Assembly: GCF_029223195.1 (NCBI RefSeq)
Contig: NZ_JARHUF010000014.1
Coordinates: 50,044 to 111,150, forward strand
Source: Vibrio sp. CAU 1672
Lineage (GTDB): Bacteria > Pseudomonadota > Gammaproteobacteria > Enterobacterales > Vibrionaceae
Direction: 5' to 3'
DNA length: 61,107 bases
Every line of letters starts with the position of its first letter. Position 1 is the first letter of the stretch. Positions 1 to 10,633 of this stretch are shown piece after piece. The notes beneath the pieces are model-generated. The model saw nothing but the letters and a program-made list of their open reading frames with translations, searched no databases and was not told where the DNA came from. The translations under genes were made by a program, and so were the position numbers.

Positions 1-5
1 GTCGC
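1..5 (-). tRNA. tRNA-Gly, 5-prime end only, cut by window edge
   Basis: The first bases repeat exactly the sequence at 226-230, which is the end of the complete tRNA-Gly gene ahead of the next spacer. The window therefore opens inside a further tRNA-Gly copy of the same tandem array. Only a few bases of its 5-prime acceptor strand are visible, so the call is by inference from the repeat. Confidence 0.6.
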
Positions 6-35
6 ATATCAACAGCCGTTGCTATTGATGAAATT

Positions 36-112
<77 letters not shown>

Positions 113-154
113 TCCGTATTGTGCCACCGTTAGGTACGATGCAGACCATTAAAC

Positions 155-230
155 TGGAGCGACACACGAGGTTCGAACTCGTGACCTCAACCTTGGCAAG
201 GTTGCGCTCTACCAACTGAGCTAGTGTCGC
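155..230 (-). tRNA. tRNA-Gly (GCC)
   Basis: A 76-nt cloverleaf on the minus strand has anticodon GCC, a 7-bp acceptor stem (GCGACAC/GTGTCGC), the usual TTCGAAC-type T loop, and an encoded TCCA end. It alternates with the initiator tRNA genes. tRNA-Gly next to orn is also the E. coli arrangement (glyVXY-orn, from memory). Confidence 0.97.
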
Positions 231-260
231 ATATCAACAGCCGTTGCTATTGATGAAATT

Positions 261-337
<77 letters not shown>

Positions 338-379
338 TCCGTATTGTGTCACCGTTAAGCACGATGAAGGCTATCAAAC

Positions 380-455
380 TGGAGCGACACACGAGGTTCG
401 AACTCGTGACCTCAACCTTGGCAAGGTTGCGCTCTACCAACTGAGCTAGTGTCGC
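380..455 (-). tRNA. tRNA-Gly (GCC), second copy, promoter-proximal
   Basis: Identical in sequence to the copy at 155-230 and offset by 225 bp. This is the first gene of the visible array, lying directly downstream of the promoter at 488-515. Confidence 0.97.
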
Positions 456-487
456 ATCAACAACGTTTCCGTCGTTTAGGGCTGCGA

Positions 488-515
488 ATTATAAGAGCAT
501 TTTTTTGTGATGCAA
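488..515 (-). promoter_or_regulatory. sigma-70 promoter of the tRNA array
   Basis: On the minus strand, TTGCAT (510-515) and a perfect TATAAT (488-493) are separated by 16 bp. A GC-rich discriminator (TCGCAGCCC) follows, as expected for a stringently controlled stable-RNA promoter. It fires into the first tRNA-Gly about 30 bp away. Confidence 0.85.
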
Positions 516-610
516 GTCCTTCTGGCAAAAAAACTAGTTTTTTTTATCGATCGATGAAAAAGCAAGCAAAACTATCATGAATTACAAGTGCTTGAGTCAC
601 CGCCTCACGA

Positions 611-1156
611 CTAAATGTTAAAAATTGTCTCGCGATAATACTTAAGCTCAGCAATTGACTCACGGATGTCATCCAACGCCAGATGGGTACCTTGCTTGGA
701 AAAACCATCTAAAATTTCTGGCTTCCAGCGACGGGTTAGCTCTTTCAGGGTGCTCACGTCAATATAACGGTAATGGAAATATTGCTCGAGATCCGGCATA
801 TGCTTGTACAAAAAGCGGCGATCCTGGCCAATACTGTTACCACAAATCGGTGACGCGCCTTTGGGGACCCACTTTTCAAGGAAGGCGATAGTTTGAGCCA
901 CAGCGTCTTGTTCTGAAATGGTCGAGTTATTAACTCGTTCAACCAATCCGCTGGCAGTGTGGGTATTGGTACACCACTCATCCATTTTTGCCAGTTCTGC
1001 CTCTGGTTGATGAACGGCCAATACCGGACCTTCAGCCAAAATGTTAAGCTCACTGTCGGTGACAATTGACGCAATTTCGATGATTTTGTGCACTTCAGGA
1101 TCAAGTCCTGTCATCTCTAAATCAACCCAAATTAAATTTTGATCGCTAAAGGACAT
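611..1156 (-). CDS. orn: oligoribonuclease
   Basis: Degrades 2-5 nt RNA fragments, including pGpG, to mononucleotides in the cytoplasm; a 3'-5' DEDDh exonuclease. The 181-residue product opens with the [11 protein letters not shown] exonuclease I motif (catalytic Asp and Glu). It contains the [12 protein letters not shown] block and ends with the [11 protein letters not shown] motif (catalytic His and Asp). I chose the internal ATG at 1156 because [17 protein letters not shown] is the family N-terminus; a longer reading to 1267 only adds unrelated residues that run into the divergent rsgA promoter region. Length and neighbours (tRNA-Gly, rsgA, psd) match E. coli. Confidence 0.97.
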   Translation of the reverse strand: MSFSDQNLIWVDLEMTGLDPEVHKIIEIASIVTDSELNILAEGPVLAVHQPEAELAKMDEWCTNTHTASGLVERVNNSTISEQDAVAQTIAFLEKWVPKGASPICGNSIGQDRRFLYKHMPDLEQYFHYRYIDVSTLKELTRRWKPEILDGFSKQGTHLALDDIRESIAELKYYRETIFNI

Positions 1157-1282
1157 GGTTGCGCTGCCTATTTGTTTGTCGATAAAAAAGGTACTATACC
1201 TCAAAATACCAGAAACACGATACTTGCGTACTTGGGCAATGAGACTTAAGTAACTGGGTAAACTCATATTTAGTAAAATATT

Positions 1283-2347
1283 GTGGCAAAAAAGAAAAAG
1301 TTAACCAAAGGTCAGGTGCGTCGCGTACGCAGCAACCAACAAAAACGTCTTAAAAAACAGGAAGACTCTGTGCAATGGGACGAACACATGCTTGGTGCCA
1401 GCAAACAAGGTCTGGTCATCACCCGTTTTGGTCAGCACGCCGACATCGAAGATCTCGAATCGGGTGAAATCCAACGTTGTAACTTACGTCGTGGCATTGA
1501 GTCGCTGGTTTCCGGTGATCGCGTATTGTGGCGCGAAGGGCTGGAGTCGATGGCCGGTATCTCTGGCGTCGTTGAGGCGGTCGAGCCACGCAGCTCGGTC
1601 TTGACCCGCCCTGATTACTACGACGGACTCAAACCTGTCGCGGCCAATATCGACCAAATGGTGATCGTCTCTTCAGTGCTGCCAGAGCTGTCACTGAACA
1701 TCATTGACCGCTACCTGATTGCTGCCGAAACCCTGCATATCGCACCATTATTGGTGCTGAATAAGGTCGATCTGCTGGAAGCCGAAGACCGCCAGCGCTA
1801 TGCCGACTGGCTGGCCGAATACCAGCGCATTGGTTACCAGGTGCTGTTTGTCAGTAAGCAATCCGGGGAAGGCATCGCAGAATTAGAGCAGCATCTGCGC
1901 GAGCGCATCAATATCTTCGTCGGCCAGTCAGGGGTCGGAAAATCGAGCCTGGTCAATGCTCTGATGCCTGAACTGGAGCAAGAAGTAGAAGAAGGTGCGG
2001 TTTCTGAAACCTCGGGGCTGGGTCAGCACACCACCACAGCCGCGCGCCTGTACCACATTCCGACCGGCGGTGATCTGATCGATTCTCCGGGCGTGCGTGA
2101 ATTTGGCTTGTGGCACCTGGAAGCCGACGAGGTTACCGAGGCGTTTGTCGAGTTTCGCCCTTATTTGGGTGGCTGTAAGTTCCGCGATTGTAAACACCTT
2201 GATGACCCGGGCTGCATTCTGCGTGAAGCCGTGGAAAACGGCGAGATCAGCGAGGTTCGTTTTGAAAGCTACCACCGCATTTTGGAAAGCATGGTCGAGA
2301 ACAAGGCTAACCGGCAATATTCACGCAATAAAAAAGCCGATCTTTAA
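1283..2347 (+). CDS. rsgA: small-subunit ribosome biogenesis GTPase RsgA
   Basis: A circularly permuted GTPase that assists late 30S maturation and is stimulated by the ribosome. The 354-residue protein has a basic Lys-rich N-terminus and an OB-fold (about 40-115). The G motifs come in permuted order: G4 NKVD at 160-163, then the P-loop GQSGVGKS at 214-221, then G3 DSPG at 267-270. It ends in a zinc knuckle (Cys298, Cys303, His305, Cys311). The start is GTG. It is divergent from orn and followed by psd after 99 bp, the order known in E. coli. Confidence 0.97.
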   Translation: MAKKKKLTKGQVRRVRSNQQKRLKKQEDSVQWDEHMLGASKQGLVITRFGQHADIEDLESGEIQRCNLRRGIESLVSGDRVLWREGLESMAGISGVVEAVEPRSSVLTRPDYYDGLKPVAANIDQMVIVSSVLPELSLNIIDRYLIAAETLHIAPLLVLNKVDLLEAEDRQRYADWLAEYQRIGYQVLFVSKQSGEGIAELEQHLRERINIFVGQSGVGKSSLVNALMPELEQEVEEGAVSETSGLGQHTTTAARLYHIPTGGDLIDSPGVREFGLWHLEADEVTEAFVEFRPYLGGCKFRDCKHLDDPGCILREAVENGEISEVRFESYHRILESMVENKANRQYSRNKKADL

Positions 2348-2446
2348 TTGTGTGAAAATTCACCACTCAGTGCTGACAAGCTGGTGAAATTTAAGTAACA
2401 TCACGCGCCTTAAAACGAGAACCTAACAGAAGTACCGGAATAAAAG

Positions 2447-3304
2447 ATGGACAAGATTAAAGTTGGACTGCAGTACTGGATCCCACAACACGGCCTCACC
2501 CGCCTGGTGGGGAAACTGGCTTCAGCTAAGGCTGGCAGTCTGACAACCGCAGTCATTCGCTGGTTTATCAAACAATACAATGTGAACATGGATGAGGCAA
2601 AGCATTCTGATCCTAAGCACTTTCAAACATTTAACGAATTTTTCGTTCGTGAACTGAAAGATGATGCACGTCCAATCGCAGCAGGCGAAAGCGTGATCAC
2701 CCACCCGGCCGACGCTTGTGTCAGCCAGTTCGGTCCGATCGAAGACGGCCAACTGATCCAGGCCAAAGGTCACAACTTCTCAGCGCAAGAGCTGCTTGGT
2801 GGTGATAAAGCACTGGCTGCAGAGTTCCAGGACGGTTCATTTGCTACGCTGTACTTGTCACCGCGTGATTACCACCGTGTCCACATGCCGTGTGACGGTA
2901 CACTACGCCAGATGATTTATGTTCCGGGCGATCTGTTCTCGGTAAACCCTTTAACCGCGGAAAACGTGCCGAACTTATTTGCCCGTAACGAGCGTGTGGT
3001 GTGTATCTTCGATACAGAATTTGGCCCGCTGGCACAGGTATTGGTTGGCGCTACCATAGTCGGCAGCATCGAACAGGTTTGGGCAGGCACCATCACCCCA
3101 CCGCGCGGTAACTCCGTTTACAAATGGGACTACCCAGCCGAGGGGGACAAAGCGGTAATTCTGAAGAAAGGTGAAGAAATGGGCCGCTTCAAGCTGGGCT
3201 CTACCGTGATTAACCTGTTTGCCAAAGAGGCGATTCAGTTTGATACCAGTATGGCAAATGGTAAACCGACCGTGATGGGCACACCATACGCCCACAAACT
3301 GTAA
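2447..3304 (+). CDS. psd: phosphatidylserine decarboxylase proenzyme
   Basis: Converts phosphatidylserine to phosphatidylethanolamine at the inner membrane. The 285-residue proenzyme contains the LGST self-cleavage motif at 250-253; Ser252 would become the pyruvoyl group of the small alpha chain. Asp89 and His146 fit the triad described for E. coli Psd (Asp90, His147, Ser254, from memory). It probably shares a transcript with rsgA and is closed by a clear terminator at 3323-3346. Confidence 0.97.
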   Translation: MDKIKVGLQYWIPQHGLTRLVGKLASAKAGSLTTAVIRWFIKQYNVNMDEAKHSDPKHFQTFNEFFVRELKDDARPIAAGESVITHPADACVSQFGPIEDGQLIQAKGHNFSAQELLGGDKALAAEFQDGSFATLYLSPRDYHRVHMPCDGTLRQMIYVPGDLFSVNPLTAENVPNLFARNERVVCIFDTEFGPLAQVLVGATIVGSIEQVWAGTITPPRGNSVYKWDYPAEGDKAVILKKGEEMGRFKLGSTVINLFAKEAIQFDTSMANGKPTVMGTPYAHKL

Positions 3305-3322
3305 AAGCTAATAACTGGATCA

Positions 3323-3346
3323 GCCCTCGCAATGCGGGGGCTTTTT
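3323..3346 (+). terminator. rho-independent terminator after psd
   Basis: An 8-bp stem (GCCCTCGC/GCGGGGGC, one G:U) with a 3-nt loop, followed by TTTTT. Confidence 0.9.
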
Positions 3347-3472
3347 ATTGATGAAAAACAACATTCTGTGCAAAATTTAGCCTCATTGCTTCAAACTCAT
3401 ACTTCCCTCTAAGTAACTAAAAGCACAATCATTTACTCTACGTTCAGGGATGAATTTGTAGAGGAACTGCCA

Positions 3473-4888
3473 ATGCCAAAGAAGAGTCTGAACACACTGG
3501 TGAGTTTACTGGTGTGTTTTTTGATACCACTTGGTGTCTTGCTGATGCCGATCGATGCGATACCGATTGACGGCCTGACCCTAATCCAACATCGTTTACT
3601 GGCCATTTTCCTCCTTGCCGCGCTATTGTGGGTACTGGAACCGGTCCCGGTTTTTGCCACGTCGATCCTTATCATCGCCCTGGAGCTGATCATGATTTCA
3701 GACAAAGGTCTGCATCTTTTCCGTGCCCCGCCTCCGGGCCATGATCTTGGCGAACTTATCCCTTACACTGACATTTTTTCCTCTTTCTCCTCACCGATCA
3801 TCATCCTGTTTATGGGAGGGTTCGCTCTGGCCATCGCCGCGTCCAAGTATGAGCTGGACAATAACCTGGCACGGGTACTGCTCAAGCCATTTGGCCACCA
3901 GCCGAAGTTCATCATGCTTGGGCTAATGCTGATCACTGCGGTGTTCTCCATGTTTATGTCCAATACCGCCACCACAGTGATGATGCTGGCATTACTTGGT
4001 CCGATTGTCGCCTCTGCGCCCAAAGGCGATCTCGGCGTCAAAGCGTTGGTACTGTGTATTCCCATCGCCGCCAATACCGGTGGGATCGCGACCCCGATTG
4101 GTACTCCGCCCAACGCCATTGCCCTGCAATATTTGACCGGTGAGAACAGCATCGATTTCCTGAGCTGGATGATGATGGGATTGCCGTTTGTCCTGGTGCA
4201 ATTGAGCCTTGCCTGGCTATTGCTACAAAAACTTTTCCCCTCCAGTGAAGCGCAGATGACACTCAAGCTGGATGGTAAATTTAAACGTAGCTGGCGCGCG
4301 ATGGTGGTGTACATCACCTTTGCTGTGACTATTTTGCTGTGGATGACGACCAAAGTGCACGGCATGAACACCTATGTCGTATCGATCATCCCTCTCGCTG
4401 TCTTTACCCTGACCGGCATCATGGGCAAAGAGGAACTGAAAATGATCAACTGGGATGTATTGTGGCTGGTTGCCGGCGGGATCGCCATCGGCATTGCGCT
4501 GGATAAAACCGGCTTGGCAGAAGCCCTGGCCCATGCCATTGATTATGAAGCACTGTCGCCATTCGCCGTCGTCGTGGCGTTGTCGATCGTGTGCTGGCTG
4601 ATGGCCAACTTCATGTCCAACACCGCCACCGCCAACCTGCTGATGCCGATTGCGGCAGCAATTGGTACGTCAATGCCCAGCCTGGTGGCAGTTGGTGGCT
4701 TACAGGGCCTGCTGGTTGTGGTCGCCTTCTCCGCCTCACTCGGAATGATTTTACCGGTATCCACACCACCTAACTCTCTTGCCTACTCTACCGGTCTGAT
4801 CGAAAGCAAAGACATGGCTAAAGTGGGGCTGATTATCGGCTTAGTTGGCCTGGTGATTGTCTATGGTGCCGTTCTGGTTCTCACTTAG
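3473..4888 (+). CDS. SLC13/DASS-family sodium:dicarboxylate symporter
   Basis: A polytopic inner-membrane carrier of 471 residues with the inverted-repeat signature of the DASS family. There are two Ser-Asn-Thr motifs (163-165 and 382-384), each paired with a Pro-rich segment (TPIGTPPNA at about 207, LPVSTPPNS at about 427). In V. cholerae INDY the equivalent SNT motifs bind Na+ and the carboxylates of succinate. The likely role is C4-dicarboxylate uptake, which fits frd, aspA, fumC and dcuA elsewhere in the window. The start has AGAGGA upstream. Substrate is inferred; citrate or sulfate transport in the same superfamily cannot be excluded. Confidence 0.85.
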   Translation: MPKKSLNTLVSLLVCFLIPLGVLLMPIDAIPIDGLTLIQHRLLAIFLLAALLWVLEPVPVFATSILIIALELIMISDKGLHLFRAPPPGHDLGELIPYTDIFSSFSSPIIILFMGGFALAIAASKYELDNNLARVLLKPFGHQPKFIMLGLMLITAVFSMFMSNTATTVMMLALLGPIVASAPKGDLGVKALVLCIPIAANTGGIATPIGTPPNAIALQYLTGENSIDFLSWMMMGLPFVLVQLSLAWLLLQKLFPSSEAQMTLKLDGKFKRSWRAMVVYITFAVTILLWMTTKVHGMNTYVVSIIPLAVFTLTGIMGKEELKMINWDVLWLVAGGIAIGIALDKTGLAEALAHAIDYEALSPFAVVVALSIVCWLMANFMSNTATANLLMPIAAAIGTSMPSLVAVGGLQGLLVVVAFSASLGMILPVSTPPNSLAYSTGLIESKDMAKVGLIIGLVGLVIVYGAVLVLT

Positions 4889-5172
4889 TTCCCTTGGCTG
4901 CGATGGCATATTGCTATTGCAGTCTCTTCAATTTAAGTGGCCAATATTTGGGCACGACATCACAGTCGCCAATAAATTCTCACTCACCAATATGAAACAT
5001 GTTTATAATTAGCCGTCATGAACACAAATTCAACAATAATACTTAATTTCAACCAGATCGTGCCGATAAAGCAGCCATAGCTTTTGATGTCGCCAACCAC
5101 ACCTGAATCGTCTTAAGCCATTAATATTAAAACATTTGCTGTCGATCTTTTTGTCTATTCTGAGGTAAGGCA
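4889..5172. other. intergenic region upstream of the chemoreceptor
   Basis: This stretch has no credible coding potential. It is AT-rich toward 5100-5170 and presumably carries the promoter of the chemoreceptor, but no convincing -35/-10 pair was found. A GAGGTAAGG ribosome-binding site sits just before 5173. Confidence 0.5.
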
Positions 5173-7053
5173 ATGAGAAATACCATTAAACTAAAGATCC
5201 AGATTGCGATTGCAATCATTATCGCCATTGTCAGTGGCGTGCAAGCCTGGAACTCCATCTCCCAGTTAAAACAAGAAACCACCGAAGGAATCAATCGTGA
5301 GTTAACCAATGTGAGTGCTGCCACCAGCCGTTATATCAGTAGCTGGTTAGACACGCGCAGCGCAATGATGCTCGCGAACGAAGCGCGGATCGCCAGTGGG
5401 CAAAATACTGACCGTGAAATGCTTGTCACCAAAACATCGGGTAACTTTTTATCTGTCTATGTCGGTTTTGACGACGGCAGCATTGCCTATGGTGATAAAA
5501 CTGAGGAGTGGCCGGAAAACTACGATCCCCGCACCCGCCCTTGGTACCAAGAAGCCATGCGCCGGCAGGAACTGGTACTCACCGCCCCATATGTCGATAC
5601 CACCGGCAGTGTGGTAGTGAGCTTTGCCAAGGCATTCAGCCAGGCAAGAACAGGGGTGCTTGCCGCTGACCTGACCGTAACCAATATCATTGATGAAGTG
5701 CTAAGCGTCAAGCTCGACAATGATGGATTTGCCTTCCTGGTTGACGGTAACAACACCATCGTCGCCTACCAGGATGCCAACCTGAGCCAGCAACCACTAA
5801 CAACACTTAACCCTCAGCTTACTGACGGTTACATGGAGGAGCTGGTGCAGTCAGCAAAAATTCATACGATAAGCTGGCCAAAACAAGGGGACAAAGTGCT
5901 GTATGTGACCAACATTCCTAATACGGACTGGTCACTCGGCATCGCAGTCGACAAGTCTCTCGCTTATGCGTCAGTCTCAGCACAAATTACCTTCACCACC
6001 ATTGCTTCTATCGTACTGTATTTACTCATTGCCGCCATCAGTACCCTGGTAATTACGCGTTTGTTAAAACCACTGCAAACCTTATCCAACGCCTTGGAAG
6101 AACTGTCTCAGGGGCAAGGCGATTTGACACAACGCATTGAGATCGAGCGCATGGACGAGATTGGTGAACTGGCGACCCATGTCAACCAATTCCTGGCACA
6201 GATGCAGTCAATGCTAAAAGGCATTGTTGAAAACAGCCGGCAGCTTTCTGAACAGGCCAACCAGGCCAACGAGCTTTCGAGCATGGCAGCAGAGCGGGTG
6301 GAGAACCAGCAAAACGATGTTAACCAGATCGCCACCGCGATCCATGAAATGTCCGCCACCGCAGCCGAGGTCGCCAGTCATGCGGAGCTGACCGCAAGCG
6401 CTTCACAAAACTCAGCGTCAGCCTGTCAGGACGGCCAATTAGTGATTCAGAAGAACCGTGAATCCATTGTTGAACTGGCGCAGCAGGTCAGCGACGCCGC
6501 TAATGTGATCTCTGAACTGGAGTCAAACGCGCAGAGCATCAACCAGATCTTGTCTACCATTCAGGGTATTGCCGAGCAAACCAACTTACTGGCACTTAAT
6601 GCCGCCATTGAAGCGGCACGCGCGGGAGAGCAAGGCCGTGGTTTTGCTGTGGTCGCCGATGAAGTACGCGTTCTCAGCCAGCGCACCCATGGCTCAACCG
6701 AAGAAATTCGCACCATGATCGAAACGCTGCAAGGCAACACCAAACTGGCAGTCAACAGCATGCAAACCAGCACCGGTCTGGCGGATACCAGTGTCGAGTA
6801 TGCTCAGCAAGCTTATGACCGCCTGAGCCGCATTACGACGGCTATTACCGAGATCAACGACATGGCCATGCAGATCGCCAGTGCCGCAGAAGAGCAGCGC
6901 GCAGTAAGTGAAGACATCAGCCGCAACACCCAGGGCATTAAGGACGATGCCGACGTCATTGCCGGGCAAGCGCTGAAGAGCAATGAAGGTTCACGGCAAA
7001 TGTATGATACCGCCAATACCATGCGAGACAATATCAGTCGCTTTAAAGTCTGA
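5173..7053 (+). CDS. methyl-accepting chemotaxis protein with dCache_1 amino-acid-type sensor
   Basis: A transmembrane chemoreceptor of 626 residues. TM1 spans about 9-25, a periplasmic double-Cache domain about 30-272, TM2 about 275-297, HAMP about 298-350, and the long signalling coiled coil has its hairpin tip at about 468-500 ([19 protein letters not shown]). The sensor carries Tyr117, Arg122, Trp124, Tyr125 and a later Asp166. The spacing Y-x4-R-x-W-Y is the published dCache_1AA signature that binds the amino and carboxyl groups of amino acids, so amino-acid taxis is the best guess. There is no C-terminal CheR-tethering pentapeptide (it ends ISRFKV). It is monocistronic and followed by a terminator. 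Confidence 0.93.
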   Translation: MRNTIKLKIQIAIAIIIAIVSGVQAWNSISQLKQETTEGINRELTNVSAATSRYISSWLDTRSAMMLANEARIASGQNTDREMLVTKTSGNFLSVYVGFDDGSIAYGDKTEEWPENYDPRTRPWYQEAMRRQELVLTAPYVDTTGSVVVSFAKAFSQARTGVLAADLTVTNIIDEVLSVKLDNDGFAFLVDGNNTIVAYQDANLSQQPLTTLNPQLTDGYMEELVQSAKIHTISWPKQGDKVLYVTNIPNTDWSLGIAVDKSLAYASVSAQITFTTIASIVLYLLIAAISTLVITRLLKPLQTLSNALEELSQGQGDLTQRIEIERMDEIGELATHVNQFLAQMQSMLKGIVENSRQLSEQANQANELSSMAAERVENQQNDVNQIATAIHEMSATAAEVASHAELTASASQNSASACQDGQLVIQKNRESIVELAQQVSDAANVISELESNAQSINQILSTIQGIAEQTNLLALNAAIEAARAGEQGRGFAVVADEVRVLSQRTHGSTEEIRTMIETLQGNTKLAVNSMQTSTGLADTSVEYAQQAYDRLSRITTAITEINDMAMQIASAAEEQRAVSEDISRNTQGIKDDADVIAGQALKSNEGSRQMYDTANTMRDNISRFKV

Positions 7054-7063
7054 TGTCCTTTTT

Positions 7064-7092
7064 AAAAGCAGCTCATTGAGCTGCTTTTTTTT
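7064..7092 (+). terminator. rho-independent terminator after the chemoreceptor
   Basis: An 8-bp stem AGCAGCTC/GAGCTGCT with a 3-nt loop and an eight-T run. Confidence 0.92.
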
Positions 7093-7178
7093 ATTGCGCC
7101 CCATTCACAGCTTTGCCATCCAGAATATTTCATGCATATTAAAGCCTCTATCCCACTCAACAAGGACGCTGTTCAATT

Positions 7179-8066
7179 ATGGGCTACGAATGGCTCGCTC
7201 TGGCTGCCGCTTTTCTCTGGGCAGTTTCCAGCCTCATTTCAGTAATTCCCGCCCAGCACCTGGGGGCCTTTTCTTACAGCCGCTGGCGGATGGGGTGCAC
7301 GGCGGTGATCCTCTCGACGATGGCCTGGCTCACCGGGGGGTGGCTGAGTGTGTCAAGCCAGCATGTTCTGCCTATGATGGCATCCGGCCTGGTCGGTATT
7401 TTTGTCGGTGATACCGCACTGTTTGCCTGCCTGAACCGCATGGGGCCACGGCAGGCAGGGTTACTGTTCTCCTGCCATGCGGTATTCTCAGCCGCTTTAG
7501 GCTACTTCTTGTTCAGTGAAAGTATGACTGCGCCGGAGCTGTTTGGGGCCGCTTTGGTATTTGGCGGCGTGGTGATGGCAATCTTCTTCGGTCGTCGCGG
7601 GCACACCAGCAACGCTTTAGAAGAGATCAAAGGCAATGTCTGGCTCGGTGTCGGCCTGGGGCTGCTTGCCGCACTGTGCCAAGCTCTTGGCGGAATTATT
7701 GCCAAACCAGTGATGCTGACCAACATCGATCCGGTCGCCGCGTCGGCGATGCGCATGATCAGCGCCTTTGTGGCCCATTGCCTGCTGTTACTGCTTGGCG
7801 TCAAGGTGGCGCGCGCCACCCAAAGGATCTCATGGAAAGTATTTGCGATTACGGCTCTGAATGGCTTTTTGGCTATGGCAGTGGGTATGACCTTAATCTT
7901 GTATGCCCTGCGTGAAGGCAATGTCGGTATGGTGGCCCTACTGTCTTCGACCACGCCGATCATGCTGCTGCCGTTGCTGTGGATATACACCAGGAAACGC
8001 CCGAACCGCTTTGCCTGGCTTGGGGCACTGCTCGCCGTTATTGGCAGCGGCATTTTGCTTCAGTAA
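7179..8066 (+). CDS. EamA/DMT-family transporter
   Basis: A 295-residue inner-membrane protein with about ten hydrophobic segments in two EamA halves (about 4-137 and 152-292). The drug/metabolite transporter superfamily exports metabolites, but the substrate cannot be read from sequence. The ATG at 7179 has AAGGA about 13 bp upstream. It is monocistronic between two terminators and convergent with gpmI. Confidence 0.85.
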   Translation: MGYEWLALAAAFLWAVSSLISVIPAQHLGAFSYSRWRMGCTAVILSTMAWLTGGWLSVSSQHVLPMMASGLVGIFVGDTALFACLNRMGPRQAGLLFSCHAVFSAALGYFLFSESMTAPELFGAALVFGGVVMAIFFGRRGHTSNALEEIKGNVWLGVGLGLLAALCQALGGIIAKPVMLTNIDPVAASAMRMISAFVAHCLLLLLGVKVARATQRISWKVFAITALNGFLAMAVGMTLILYALREGNVGMVALLSSTTPIMLLPLLWIYTRKRPNRFAWLGALLAVIGSGILLQ

Positions 8067-8160
8067 CAGATGAATACCAACCGACAACGCCGTTATCAGC
8101 GGTTTTGACCAGAAAGAATGATCAGATACTTATCCAGCTTGATATAAAACCGCAGAAACG

Positions 8161-8185
8161 AAAAAGCCCGAGCTAAGCTCGGGCT
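8161..8185 (-). terminator. terminator of gpmI
   Basis: Read on the minus strand, AGCCCGAGCT/AGCTCGGGCT forms a long stem followed by TTTTT. The plus-strand side lacks a T run, so it mainly serves gpmI, although it may also stop the convergent EamA transcript. Confidence 0.88.
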
Positions 8186-8209
8186 TGGATGATTCAGGAT
8201 AGTGGCTGA

Positions 8210-9742
8210 TTACTTAACCAGAACTTCACCTGTCATTTCTGCTGGGATCTCCAGACCAGTCAAAGCAAGCATGGTTGGCGCCAGATCAGACAATTTACCG
8301 CCTTCTTTGAACTCAACCTGTTTGTCACCCACGTAAATTAGCGGTACTGGCAGGTTAGTGTGCGCAGTGTGGGTACCGCCGGTTTCCGGGTCTACCATCA
8401 TTTCTGCGTTACCGTGGTCAGCAGTGATCAGCATTTGACCGCCCACTTCTTCAATCGCAGCAACGATTTTAGCCACGCAGGCGTCGATCGCTTCGATCGC
8501 TTGCTCGGCGGCTTCGTAAACGCCAGTGTGACCGACCATATCTGGGTTCGGGTAGTTACAGATGATCGTGTCGTACTTACCAGACTTGATAGCGGCTACC
8601 ATTTTTTCAGTTAGCTCTTCAGAACTCATCTCTGGCTGTAGGTCGTAAGTGGCTACTTTTGGAGAAGCAACCAGTTGACGCTCTTCGCCTTCAAACTCGT
8701 TCTCAACGCCACCGTTGAAGAAGAAGGTTACGTGGGCGTATTTCTCAGTTTCAGAGATACGTAGCTGAGTTTTGCCTTGCTTAGATAGCCACTCACCGTA
8801 AGTGTTCTCTAGAGACGCTGGTGGGAATGCGACTGCCAGAGGGATGTCTGCAGCATATTGCGTTAGCATTACAAAGTTAATTGCCGGGAATACCGCGCGC
8901 TCGAAACCATCAAATGCAGGTACGAAAGTACGCGTGATTTGACGTGCACGGTCTGCACGGTAGTTCATGAAGATCACCGCATCGCCATCTGCAATAACAG
9001 CATCTTCCTGACCTTCAGCTTTGATCGCTGTTGCTTTAACGAACTCATCGTTCTCTTCACGTGCGTATGCCGCTTCAAGGCCAGCAACCGCAGAATCGTA
9101 AGTGAACTCTGCTTTGCCTTGAGTAAGCAGATCGTATGCTACCTGTACGCGATCCCAGTTGTTGTCACGGTCCATTGCGTAGTAACGGCCCACCAGAGAA
9201 GCCACGCGGCCTTTACCTAGTTTAGCGAATAGCTCGTCAAAACGTTTTAGTGAGTTCTCTGCACTACGTGGCGGAGTATCACGGCCGTCCAGGAAGCAGT
9301 GCAGGTAGATTTTTTCCGCGCCACGTGCCGCTGCCATTTCAACCGCTGCGTAGATGTGATCTTCGTGAGAGTGTACGCCACCAGGAGACATCAGGCCCAT
9401 GATGTGTACTGCTTTTTCAGCTTTAACCGCAGCATCAATCGCTTCAACCAGCGCCGGAGTTTCAGCAAACTCACCGTCAGCGATAGATTTGGTGATACGA
9501 GTTAGATCCTGGTAGACCACGCGACCAGCACCAATGTTAGTGTGACCAACTTCTGAGTTACCCATTTGACCATCAGGCAGACCCACGTCCATACCTGAAG
9601 CAGAGATTAGAGTGTTAGGGTTGTTAGCAAACAGACCGTCTAAAACAGGCGTTTTTGCATTCGCGATCGCGTTGCTTGCTGTGTCTTCACGGTGACCGTA
9701 ACCGTCAAGAATAACTAGAGCCATTGGCTTCTTAGCTGACAT
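8210..9742 (-). CDS. gpmI: 2,3-bisphosphoglycerate-independent phosphoglycerate mutase
   Basis: Interconverts 3- and 2-phosphoglycerate using two Mn2+ and a phosphoserine intermediate. The 510-residue alkaline-phosphatase-fold enzyme begins ALVILDGYG (metal Asp13) and carries the nucleophile Ser63 in [14 protein letters not shown]. Further metal ligands lie in HSHEDHI and in [10 protein letters not shown] near the C-terminus. I start it at 9742, where GAGG lies 8 bp upstream; a 20-residue longer reading has no ribosome-binding site. It is divergent from the rhodanese gene, as in E. coli (gpmM/yibN). Confidence 0.97.
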   Translation of the reverse strand: MSAKKPMALVILDGYGHREDTASNAIANAKTPVLDGLFANNPNTLISASGMDVGLPDGQMGNSEVGHTNIGAGRVVYQDLTRITKSIADGEFAETPALVEAIDAAVKAEKAVHIMGLMSPGGVHSHEDHIYAAVEMAAARGAEKIYLHCFLDGRDTPPRSAENSLKRFDELFAKLGKGRVASLVGRYYAMDRDNNWDRVQVAYDLLTQGKAEFTYDSAVAGLEAAYAREENDEFVKATAIKAEGQEDAVIADGDAVIFMNYRADRARQITRTFVPAFDGFERAVFPAINFVMLTQYAADIPLAVAFPPASLENTYGEWLSKQGKTQLRISETEKYAHVTFFFNGGVENEFEGEERQLVASPKVATYDLQPEMSSEELTEKMVAAIKSGKYDTIICNYPNPDMVGHTGVYEAAEQAIEAIDACVAKIVAAIEEVGGQMLITADHGNAEMMVDPETGGTHTAHTNLPVPLIYVGDKQVEFKEGGKLSDLAPTMLALTGLEIPAEMTGEVLVK

Positions 9743-10198
9743 AGTGATGACCTCGTCAAATTTAAGTAACTTTCGGTGCAGAGCGGAAGAGCCCCTTCTC
9801 ACCTTGAAACAAAACTAGCGTAATTTTACTACACTTTTTAACCAAAACTGTAGGTTAAGATCAAATAATGTTTGCGATTTAATGTTGCTATCTTACAAGC
9901 TGGTCAGCAAACGTGTTTTCAAGCATAGCCACTTTCACCGCGCTTTGTACACTAAAGCGCTCCAGTCAGACCTGCCGGGTTATTGTGGCTGACCTGCCAC
10001 CCATAAAGAAGCCAGCGCTACCTATTAGTCTCATTGGAAAAAACGATAACAGCTGTCAGGCCCGGACCAAAATCAGACAAGAATGGCAATCTGCCAGATC
10101 CCAATTATTAGTTAGAAAATTTTAACCCTCTCGCTTAAGGCGAGTAACCTCGCTATACTCCTGCTTTATTTTTTCACCAATAGTGTAGAGCTCAAGAC
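9743..10198. other. divergent intergenic region gpmI / rhodanese gene
   Basis: A 456-bp spacer with no supported gene. A 70-codon open frame at 9913-10125 has no ribosome-binding site or recognisable product. A TATACT at 10154-10159 is a plausible -10 for the plus-strand operon, and TAAAAT (minus, 9823-9828) for gpmI; neither has a good -35. Confidence 0.5.
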
Positions 10199-10633
10199 AT
10201 GCAAGAGTACTTTGAATTTTTCCAACAAAACACGATTCTCTCTTTAGTGTGGGTCGGCCTGGTAATTGCCCTTATCATAAACATCGTGAAGTCTGCTACT
10301 GCGGCCTACAAAGAAATCGACGTGAACCAAATGACGCATCTTATCAACCGTGAAAACGGTGTGGTGCTGGATATCCGTACCAAAGATGAGTTCAAAAAAG
10401 GTCACATCACTGACTCAGTTCACATTTTGCCGTCTGAAATCAAAGCCGGTAACGTCGCCAGCCTTGAAAACCACAAATCAGACCCAATCATTGTGGTATG
10501 CAAAACGGGCCAAACCGCGCAAGAAAGCGCTAACCTGCTCGCCAAAGCAGGCTTTGCTAATGTCAACCTGCTGAAAAACGGTTTGGTTGCCTGGAACGAA
10601 GCGAACCTGCCACTGATCCGCGGCAAAAAATAA
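10199..10633 (+). CDS. membrane-anchored rhodanese-like protein (YibN type)
   Basis: A 144-residue protein with one N-terminal transmembrane helix (about 12-31), then a cytoplasmic rhodanese domain whose active-site loop is CKTGQTA with Cys101. Rhodanese domains carry a persulfide on this Cys and transfer sulfur; the physiological acceptor of YibN is not settled. It precedes secB, as in E. coli, but the glutaredoxin gene grxC that lies between them there is missing from the 206-bp gap here. Confidence 0.88.
   Translation: MQEYFEFFQQNTILSLVWVGLVIALIINIVKSATAAYKEIDVNQMTHLINRENGVVLDIRTKDEFKKGHITDSVHILPSEIKAGNVASLENHKSDPIIVVCKTGQTAQESANLLAKAGFANVNLLKNGLVAWNEANLPLIRGKK

Noticed and set aside
655..891. 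Open frame of 78 codons opposite orn
   Set aside because: It lies wholly inside the oligoribonuclease gene on the other strand, with no ribosome-binding site.
9913..10125. Open frame of 70 codons between gpmI and the rhodanese gene
   Set aside because: No ribosome-binding site, no recognisable family, and it runs through the presumed promoter region.
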